This document shows positions 20,754-29,537 of a DNA stretch of 64,000 nt, piece after piece. Source of the DNA: Daphnia pulex (Eukaryota > Arthropoda > Branchiopoda > Diplostraca > Daphniidae); contig NC_060018.1 of NCBI RefSeq assembly GCF_021134715.1, positions 5,349,501 to 5,413,500 of the forward strand, given 5' to 3'. The first letter of the stretch is position 1; each line of letters begins with the position of its first letter. The translations under genes and the position numbers were made by a program. The notes below the pieces were generated by a model, which saw nothing but the letters and a program-made list of their open reading frames with translations, searched no databases and had not been told where the DNA came from.

Positions 20754-23120
20754 ATTCCTACCGTCAAAGAAACCAAACAAACCCAAGGTCGCCGTGTACG
20801 ACTTACTGAACATTTCATACCAACTCTTCCTCTGTTACTCGGGAAATATATGACTGATCCCGAACAAGTTGCAAACCTCTTGTCAATCCCTCAATACCTT
20901 AATATGGAAATCTATACTACCTCACGTCAAGAGAAGGTGAGTTCGTTTGATTTATGATATTGTTTTCAAAAGGCTGAGATACTTAACTTCTCAAATTTCA
21001 GAGTCTAGATTCGTTATTGCGCTTGATCCAGAATATAGTGGAAAGGCACACCACAACAGAAGTGTTGGAAGGCTGCGCTCAAGCGCTGGAATATCTTTGT
21101 AATGAAGATTACGCCATATCTTCTCGATGTGATTTAACAAGGAACACTTTAATTGATCGTATCGTTAAGAAATGCGAACAAGATTATGAAAATTATGTAA
21201 CACTGATGGCTGGCGTAAGAATTTATTTAGTTTGCAATTTTTTTTCCTCGTCTTATTTACTTATTCATGTGTTTTTATAGGACGACGAGCCCAACAAGGA
21301 TTCGGTGTTTACGCTGGTATTGGGTTTGAAAAAAATTGCCTTATTCTCGTCACATCACAATCTTGGGACATGGAATTTGTGGGATGTTTAACGGAATTCA
21401 AGAAACTTTAAACCTAAATCGGTCAATGCCACTTGAAGTATCTAGTGATTTTCTTGGTTTTATTTCCGCAAAATATTATGCAGTTATTTTTTTAGGCTAT
21501 AAAATATTGCATTTCTGCTTGCCATTCTGCTGTTTTATGGGAGCTTCTGCAATTCAAAAACTGTTCTGGACAAGGAACGTCTGCCGCCCAACAACAGAAA
21601 CAATTAAGAGATCATTTGGACGCGTACATGTCTTTGATGACTGAGCTTATCACTTCGAACGTTGCTGATTTTAGAGAAGAGGTTGGTATTGTTAGTGAAA
21701 AATTCTTGTCATTCCACGCGTATTTATAATTTTGTTTTTTTAGGCATACGTGTCTGTAGGGGATTTGCTTATATGTTTTAGCAAGCGACTAAAAGACAAT
21801 CCTCAGTTAAAACCGCTTGTTTACGAGCCTGATCGTGACCTACAACAAATTCTGGAAAACTTCATTCAGACTTATGTATTTGTTGAAGAAGAAGAAGATG
21901 TAGACGAGGAAGGCGACGAAGGCGACGAACATAAAAAAATTGAAAAATTGCACAATCGCCGGAACTATTTATCGGTTTTCTGCAAACTCGTGGCTTGCAA
22001 CGTCTTGCCTGTAAAAGCTGCGGCAGGTGTTATTAGACACTATGTCAAGTATTACGATGATTACGGTGACATCATTAAGACATTATTGGGAAAAACTCGA
22101 AACATCAACAAAATTACCAGTGCAAAAACTATGGTTCTTAGTCTCTCATTGCTGTTTCACGATCTAACAAGGGATGGTGGAAGTCGTATTGATCGGCAGT
22201 CAGAAGAATTTCTTAGTGTCAAGGTATGAAACAAATTTAAACCTTACTGACAGCATTACTTTTCACGCAAATATTTATAATGAAATAATAATAATTGTAA
22301 TAAATTTGTCCGTAGGAATTGGCCAAAGAATTGGCCATGTCATTTGGACTCGATACGGTGAAAAATCGCGAAGCTATCACCGCCCTTCATAGAGACGGAA
22401 TTATTTTTGCCAAATCCACTCGAGAATCCAAATAATCAAATTGGCCCTCTTCCTAATTTAGCGTTTCTTGAAATTTGTGGCGAGTTTTCAAACAAACTGT
22501 TAAAACAAGACAAAAAGGTGGTTTTACAGTTTTTGGACCGAATGCTGATCATGGGTAGGCTTTCACCTCGTCGAGAATGGGAACCTATCTTGTTCTACCG
22601 GAATTCCTTGGTTCATGGCGAAACTGATCCACCTCCGCATTCTGTCAGGAGCGCTAACAGACGACGTCGTCGCGATACAGGTATTTTATGGAATTTCTTA
22701 GAAGCTTTCTCTTGTGCATAATTTCCAATTAACCTTCGTTCTATCATGTACCATTTTCAGTTTGTATTTTCTAAATTGTCGATAGAGTTGGCGTAATTAC
22801 TTACGTTGTCGTCATATTCTTTGTTCTTTTGTTCCGTTCCTAAGGTTCATTACCTTAATGTTAATGTGGGACAAATTTTTTTTTCACTTAATTGCCATCC
22901 TTATAAACCCTACAACAGAACCTAGTTTTTGGAATATAGCGGGAATTCAGGGTCAAATATGATGAATATTTTCATAGTTGACCGTTGTGTCTCATCTGTT
23001 CGTGGTGACCGCATGTAATTGATTTACTGACGAGATTTCAATTTGTTCGCAGGTGGAGACGACGGTGAAATCGCTGATAACGATGATGGATCAGATCACG
23101 AATTTGCCGAGGGTGGGTAA
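20754..23120 (+). pseudogene. STAG: Partial STAG/SA cohesin-subunit copy, frame broken twice
   Basis: Seven exon-like blocks with GT-AG borders (20754-20936, 21002-21214, 21281-21437, 21496-21681, 21744-22223, 22316-22680, 23053-23120). They match the C-terminal half of cohesin SA/STAG: RLTEHFIPTLPLLLGKYMTD, KYYDDYGDIIKTLL, KTRNINKITSAKTMVLSL, PNLAFLEICGEFSNKLLKQD and YRNSLV. Block 3 has one extra base beside GATGTTTAA (about 21384-21389). Block 6 has one extra base in a T-run near 22404-22410. Each puts a stop in frame. The copy starts in mid-protein at an intron border, the N-terminal half is absent, and a stop comes early after an acidic GDDGEIADND segment. I read it as a partial, intron-keeping duplicate. 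Because both breaks lie at T-runs, base-call errors in a real STAG paralogue remain possible. Confidence 0.72.
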
Positions 23121-24252
23121 TGTTACCCGGTTTGACTTCAGCATTTGAGTCTTGTGAATGAATGAAGTGAATTCGTAGTAACATAACATGTACGTGTAAA
23201 AGTTTCATTTCATTTTTTGATAAATTTCCAGTGTTAACGCATCTTATCTGCGATGATTCTAGGAAATGTTAGTTTTTATTAACGTTTGGTGAGGTGCTTT
23301 GTTATTTATCCTTTTGGCTACTGAACTGCGACATGTAAATTTCCATTTTAACAATGGATCCTGCTGTTAGATTACGTACGATCGCACTTGTAGGATTCTC
23401 TAGGATAAATAAACACAGTTGACAGTTGTGACGGTTGTGAATTGATTGCTGTCTCGTTTGTCTGCTAAATTAAAAAACAAACAAAATGTGTTCATTCAAA
23501 AAGAAATTTTTATCATGGGTTAGGTAAAGTGCAGAATTACAGGAATAAAGCTAAAAGGGTGATACAGGTGATTATTAAAACAATCAGATGCCCAGTCCCT
23601 ATTGTGTGAGGATCACATGAGCCTGGAACATGCTGTTGTTGTGAGACAGGGTAGTGTTTCACCATCCGTTGTGATTGATCTTACATTTGCTGTTGCCTTG
23701 TAGTATGTAACCTAGTAGAATGCCACAGTGAATAGAAACACATTCTGAATAACGGCAGGTTTACCCTACCAACTAGGTGTTTATCCTTTCAGCAATCCAC
23801 TGTCCAAGCACTGTTGCCTAGGTGCTGAAACGTCGGGATCACTTGCAGACAAGGTACATGAACGGATAGTACATGAACGGATATCACCGCCTTGAGTGCC
23901 TTTTCCTCAGTGTAGAAGTTGAACTGGCGTCTATTATCACCTTGAGGATTTCGTCTGTTGTGATGTGTCATGCTGCGTGGTGGCTTTTTGGTGAAATTTG
24001 ACAGGGTGAATATTACGTGAGTATAAAAATTATTTGTTACCTTTGTTTGTTAGTTCTTTCAATTTAGTGTCTGAGCTAGAGCGGACATTGTTTTCATGTT
24101 GCTTTTTTTAAACGTTTCTTCTTTCTGACGTTAGACGGCATGGTCTTTGATAATTTTTTACCTGTCAGAATCTTACTTTGCACCTCTCTGAAGAAATTTC
24201 TCGCTACTACTACAAAGAACTTTTTTGTGATAACTGTCAGTTTCTATTTCAG
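23121..24252. other. Non-coding gap after the STAG copy
   Basis: No supported coding sequence. A 15-nt direct repeat, GTACATGAACGGATA twice in a row, lies at 23854-23883. A minus-strand ORF at 23971-23789 has no recognisable features. Confidence 0.4.
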
Positions 24253-24644
24253 GAACAAAGCTCACTTGTTAGATTTTTAATAATATGTATTTTTTTTCTA
24301 CTTCCGGTTTTCTCATTTTAGTCAGTAGTTCAGTAAATATTCATTCGACGCACAAAATAACCACATATTCGTGATCCTCGTCAAATTTGTGGTAAAGTTC
24401 ATGTTTTGTTTTGTACGTTTTCGTACTTCCGGTTTTGAGAATTTTCCTGAACTATAGTTCAGGAAAATTCTCGATTTTGGCCAAAATCTGGATTTAGTTT
24501 AAATTACATTTAATCGACCCCAAATTTCACGTAGATCACGAATATTTGGTTTATTTGGTCGGCAGCTCAATGGTTGAGGCGCTATCGCTTACTTCCGGTA
24601 TACTTCCGGAAAATTTGCATAAAACTAGCAAGTGAGCTTTGTTC
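24253..24644. mobile_element. Fold-back (MITE-like) palindromic element 1
   Basis: The two ends are inverted repeats: GAACAAAGCTCACTTGTTAG on the left and the reverse complement of CTAGCAAGTGAGCTTTGTTC on the right. Inner parts also pair, for example TTCGTGATC near 24370 with GATCACGAA near 24540. The centre is a perfect 36-bp palindrome at 24437-24472. The unit is about 392 bp with no coding sequence, as expected for a non-autonomous fold-back element. ACTTCCGG occurs several times inside. No target-site duplication is clear. Confidence 0.7.
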
Positions 24645-24848
24645 TCTGCACAATTCTAAAGACTCCTTGCCAGCTAAAGCAAACAGAAAAGGTCTTTTTG
24701 ATTTACTTTTGTGACTTTTGTGACTATCTAAAGCCGGTCCTTTAGATAGTAGTTTTGGACGTGTCTAATAGATGGCGTGAAGGAATATTGTGTTGTCAAA
24801 TGGCTTATGGCGTCTCGTCTAAATCTATCTTCAGCTACAGCTATTTTC

Positions 24849-25745
24849 TTCGAAAGTTACAAATGGACACATAGGTTAATTCAAGTAATTTCGTTTCGGT
24901 GATGTGTTCTATTCCGTGTTCATGTTGGATAACCTTAGTGTTTCTCACCAACTTACAGGAGGAAACGTAGCCTACCGTTGACTATTTTGTTCAAAATGTG
25001 CCATCGAAATGACACAGGTAACTACCAACACTAGCTTTATTACAGCATTGTTGAAAAACATACAATCTTCTCATCTTTTATTAGGATTCATTATAATTAT
25101 CTGCTGTAAGAATTGGACTTGCTAGATCACCCCATCACGGACAAATCTCTCATTCCATCTTCTAGAGAACCTTGGCTAACTGTTTGGTGGTTTCAAGTGT
25201 AAGTTCACTTGTCATGTCAAGGAACTTTCTTTGTTGCAGTTCAAAGTTTTGATCTGCACTCACGTCTATGGTTATAAGACGATTTCAACTGCAGTATACT
25301 GATTACTGTTTAATTATTCTTTTAGATAGTTTATTTTCATAGTTTTCAAGTACATTGATGACACAAATTATTAACAGGGTGACTTAATTTTCTTATTTTT
25401 TATTTACAGGTTTGAAACTATAGGTTTCTAAATTTGCATGACAGACTTTAAGTAAAGTCATGTTGAAGAAAAAGGACTGACTGACAACAATGTACACTAC
25501 CTTGTTTGGTAACCTGTTGGCTGCTTCCCTTGAATCTCCCTTTTTACTTTCTTAAGCTTGATTTGAGGTATTGCTTTCTGTCGCTCAAATATTGTTGAAA
25601 AATTATTCTTAAACTAATAAATGTTCATTCTGTCTACAGGGTAACTCCTTCGCTACTTATCATGGACTTCATCCATTGGTGATGCTATAATTCAAGAGAA
25701 TGCTGTCATTCAAGACTGAAAAATTGTGTAGTTGTTAGATAAAAC
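24849..25745 (+). repeat. Degenerate exon-like segment, copy C (A-like plus B-like parts)
   Basis: The first part (24849-25260) matches copy A and the second (about 25290-25740) matches copy B, with intervening sequence missing. The B-like part includes TTTGCATGACAGACTTTA, CTTGAATCTCCCTTTTTA and GAGAATGCTGTCATTCAAGAC. All coding-like frames are broken. This suggests a duplicated locus on both sides of the STAG fragment. Confidence 0.6.
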
Positions 25746-26027
25746 AAGTGCATGTCTGGGCTCCCTTCTTCTTTGGCCCCATTTCCCTAACTAACCACTA
25801 ACCAACGCCCGCCGGTGGTCACTCACCCGCTGTGAAACCAGGAGGAGGGGAGGGCTCTGGTTGAACGGGGACTTGGAAGGCGCATGATCCGACGAAAACT
25901 TTTAGAGGGTCATGAGTCTAACCCGGAAGCCTAGTATGACTAATCGCTCCCCAGTAAAACTTGCCTCGCACTCTTCTCTCCTCTTCCATTTCCAGGTAAT
26001 CTCCCTGGATCTACGCCGACACTGCAT
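25746..26027. other. GC-richer insert of unknown origin
   Basis: About 280 bp that differ in base composition from both sides. The seven bases TGCATGT occur near both ends (about 25750 and 26024), which could be a target-site duplication of an inserted repeat, or chance. No open frame and no tRNA-type promoter boxes are visible. Confidence 0.3.
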
Positions 26028-26408
26028 GTGCGAGTTTTAGCAAGCAATCCGCCACCCAATTTGACAAAAAGTGATAGTTTGTTTTCACGGAAATTTCGTC
26101 AGACGGTTACAAAATTTCTAATTCAACAATCTGATGTAGAAATTTGCATCTAGTCTACTGGTGCAAATTGCGATTCTTTAAGCTTGATTATTTAGGAGAT
26201 GTGTTAAAAAACCCACAATTGCTTTTAACGCATCACCTAAATTAATCAGGCTTACAGAATCGCAATTTGCACCAGTAGACTAGATGCAAATTTCTACATC
26301 AGATTGTTGAACTAGAAATTTTTTAACCGTCTGACGAAATTTCCGTGAAAACAAACCATCACTTTTTGTCAAATTGGGTGGCGGATTGCTTGCTAAAAAG
26401 CCTCACAC
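26028..26408. mobile_element. Fold-back palindromic element 2 with long arms
   Basis: The outer sequence TTTTAGCAAGCAATCCGCC reads inward from both ends. The arms are about 170 bp each and nearly identical, including GACAAAAAGTGAT, CGTCAGACGG and GCAAATTGCGATTCT. They meet around a short centre near 26215. The small mismatch number suggests a young element or continuing repair between arms. No coding sequence and no clear target-site duplication. It is not the same family as the element at 24253. Confidence 0.85.
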
Positions 26409-26504
26409 AAAAAAAATTGTCTCGAACCGGACGCTCTGTTTAATGAATTATTTATTTTGTAAGTGTTCCAGAATAAAAATGAGGTTTATGTATTATATAG
26501 TTGG

Positions 26505-28110
26505 TTTATTTATTCAACAATAATTTTTACATATTAGATATTTGACATTTGTGGGGAAATGGGGGTTTAAGAAATGGGTGTTGGTGGAAGTTATGGGGTT
26601 TAAGGAATGGTTGTTGTTGGAAGTTATGGGGCTTAAGGAATGGATGTTGGTGGAAGTTATGGGGTTTGAGGAATAGATGTGGTTATATAGGTAGGTATAT
26701 GGATGTGATAGACAAAGGATTTTATGTCAACCTTATTAAAACAAACCACGACTTCTTCTAGCTAATGAAAATCAATTGCCCCCCTCCCCCCAATCTCCTC
26801 TTCGCTGGTTTCCCAATCGCGAAGACATGTTTATTATTTGTTCAACGTAAAAATTTCCCGTATTACTATTTTTTCATTCTCAACATATAAACGGTTAACT
26901 TCATAGACGCAAATATCAATTAAAACTGGATGTAACTTTTGTGCACAACACCAGCAGTCCGGCACCAAGGAACAGCAACAGCATAACTCGGTGCAAAAAA
27001 ACTTTCACCAGTATAGGCTGCAACAACATGCATATTGGACAGCAACATCACTGCTACGTAAACATAAACCTATGACCAAAATGAAATTAATGTTTGATCA
27101 ATGGAAATTTTGTATAAAATAAAAATCACTTCAAATGGAGTTCACCCAAATATTCTATGGCAAAACTATCTGATAACTATAGTTTAAACAAAAATTTACA
27201 TGAAACTAGATTACTCATTTAATTCATTTGAAATTTGTAGTGCTCTGCAGCGAAACAAAAATATTCTTCTACAGTATCTGCCTATCTTGTTAACCAATTC
27301 CCCTTAAACAATGCATAACTCAATTTACATATGATCAAAGGAAAGAGCTGTTGACATGATGAAATCCCCAAATGTTAAAATTAAACAATGTAAGCAATTA
27401 TAGTAGTCCAAGCATGATACTTCCCAAGTTAGAACTTATAATTTTTATCAAATTACCATTTCAAGGAGTCTTCTTGCAGTTCTACTAGATGTCCAACATT
27501 TCGGCAACCACAATGCAGCATGATCCAGCGTCAACTCAGATATGGCTGATCCCAGAAGACTTGAAGCATGGGACTCTCCCACACTCCAGGACAACATCAG
27601 CACCAAAGACTGCATGCAACAGCTCAATTTAATCACACCTTTCACTGGATGACTGCAAGGAATCCATGCGCACATTAGACTGCAACAAAGAAGCGCAGAC
27701 TTCACCTGGCTATTGAAAAACAAAAACAAGTTACTAACAAGGAACAGAATCTCATGTGACATAACAAAACGACAGAAGTATGAAGTTAAACTATACAATC
27801 TCTCAGAATTACCTTGATAAATCTTAAAAAGGAATTTGTAGTTGTCACATTGACGAGCTAACAATGGCCGACATTTCGACAAAATGGACAGCAGTTTCGA
27901 CCCACGTCATCACATTTTGGCCAAGTGAAATTATATGCCAGATTGCCTGTAAATTCAGACAGAGACGTCAAAGATTAATTAAATTTAAGAAATCCAAACT
28001 AGCATTACCAATTACATTTAATGGCTAAAAATGTAGATCGACACCAATCAACTTGGAAGACCCTTTCAAGTCAGCGTCTGGAAAAAAATGGCAAGTATTT
28101 CTTCCTCACG
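26505..28110 (-). ncRNA. Spliced minus-strand transcription unit, probable lncRNA
   Basis: Splice-site pairs on the minus strand define four exons: about 28110-28009, 27946-27813, 27709-27457 and 27069 to about 26500. Donors are GTAATG, GTAATT and GTAATT, acceptors TTTACAG, TTTCAATAG and GGTCATAG. AATAAA signals (reverse of TTTATT at 26505-26514) could end it. Exon 3 and the start of exon 4 stay open together for up to about 120 codons (first Met MCAWIPCSHP, end KSYIQF), but the frame has a stop in exon 2, unusual Cys/Trp content and no known domain. Non-coding is more likely; a small orphan protein is the alternative. The 3' exon contains a 33-nt tandem repeat. Confidence 0.45.
26562..26681. 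repeat. 33-nt tandem repeat, about 3.6 copies
   Basis: A unit starting GGGGTTTAAGGAATGG and ending GGAAGTTAT is repeated at 26562, 26595 and 26628, with a partial copy from 26661. Because 33 is a multiple of three, the plus strand stays open (GLRNGCWWKLW repeats), but nothing else supports coding. Confidence 0.9.
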
Positions 28111-28119
28111 AAGACACTC

Positions 28120-28133
28120 GCGCCACCTGGCGG
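28120..28133 (-). promoter_or_regulatory. CTCF-like site near the lncRNA 5' end
   Basis: On the minus strand CCGCCAGGTGGCGC fits the CTCF core CCASYAGRKGGCR with one mismatch at position 3. It lies at the expected 5' end of the minus-strand transcription unit. Binding is inferred. Confidence 0.4.
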
Positions 28134-29537
28134 ATGGGGGGACAATCCGCCTTTATGGCGACCGTAAAACTCCACCGACAATAGAACTCCAATACCAATA
28201 TTTTAAATAATTAAAAAAAATTTCTTTGTATGCGACAGTAGAACTCCAAAGGGCAAAGACATGAGATGATAAGAACTCCTTTTTTAAATATTATTAAAAA
28301 TACCCGACAGTCTTTCAGGACGTTGTTAGACAAAGTAACAAGACATGATGCTCAATGAATCAAAAGTTAAATGTTAAATGGATAATAAAACTGAAAGGAA
28401 ATTTTTTATACACTATTTTTTTTTACAATGGTCATGAGTAAATTGCGCTGTGGATTCATGGGCTCTATAAAGATCTGGCTGACTGGCTGCAAGAAAGGGA
28501 AAATAAACTCTAGGAAAATTTGTGTGACAAAAAATAATGAATCAGAATTCAGAACCAAATTTTACTGACAGAATTTCTTACATCTCTGGACATTCTGGCA
28601 TGTGGACGGACATTTGGGCGATGAAACAATTCAATTTCTAAAATGTCTTAGAACATGCTGCAATGAAATCCTAGGCGACGCAAGTCTCGTAGCACAATCC
28701 ATGAATCCACTAACATTAAACGTCAACAAACGAATTTTGTCTGCATCTTTGTTGTTACGCCATTACAGGTTCGCGGGTTCGCCATCTGGTGGCAATGATT
28801 GACTTCAACTTTTAAAGAAAAACAAGATTTCTTAAACAACAAACACCCAAAAGGGGTTAAATAAAAAAAAAGTACAAAATAAATAATGAAAACCACGTTA
28901 TATATATATTCAGGCTCGGTTACATAGAAACCATTTTTCTTCGCTTATATATATTATTATATGTATATACAAAAAACGGTTTGCATGCGCTGTCGATAAA
29001 ATACAAATATAATCGTGTTTATCCAAATAATAGACAGCAATGTACCGCCACCTGGATACAATCTCAGCTATGTGAATATATGAACTGCGTAAATATTATA
29101 ATCTAAATCAAATCAAAGCTGGTATTTCTTCTCCCTTCTTTTTTTTGTTTTTTTGTTTTTTTTTAATGCAAGAAACGGTAGAAGACAACGGAAAAAGGAG
29201 ATAGTTGGCGCAAGTGAATGAAAAAAAAAACCCTAAACAATTCGATAATAAATCGTCAGTTGATCATACATGGTGAATTACAATACATTCGATATTTTAT
29301 AATCTGGGTATTCTAAGTCTGCAATTGTCGCATCTTACAGTAATTAAGGTGCAATAGCATAATTAGCACAAAGTGACATCACAAAAATAGAAAGGAAGAA
29401 GACGATTGCATCGCCGAGAACAAGTAATAAAATACTTTCCCACGTCGATACTATCTATTGATTTCAATAGAAAATTCATGACTGTCACTATGAAAATGCA
29501 CTTTTACATTTTTAAAATATAAACACTTTCGAGCATT
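28134..29537. other. Gap and probable 3' UTR of the Kekkon-type gene
   Basis: No coding sequence with support. The part next to 29538 should be the 3' UTR of the receptor gene on the minus strand; its end is not clear. TA-rich microsatellite DNA occurs around 28905-28970. A CTCF-like site lies at 28778-28795. Confidence 0.4.
28778..28795 (-). promoter_or_regulatory. CTCF-like site between the repeat block and the Kekkon-type gene
   Basis: On the minus strand TTGCCACCAGATGGCGAA contains CCACCAGATGGCG, which fits all 13 positions of CCASYAGRKGGCR. It has the same orientation as the site at 28120. Insulator function is inferred from the motif and position only. Confidence 0.5.
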
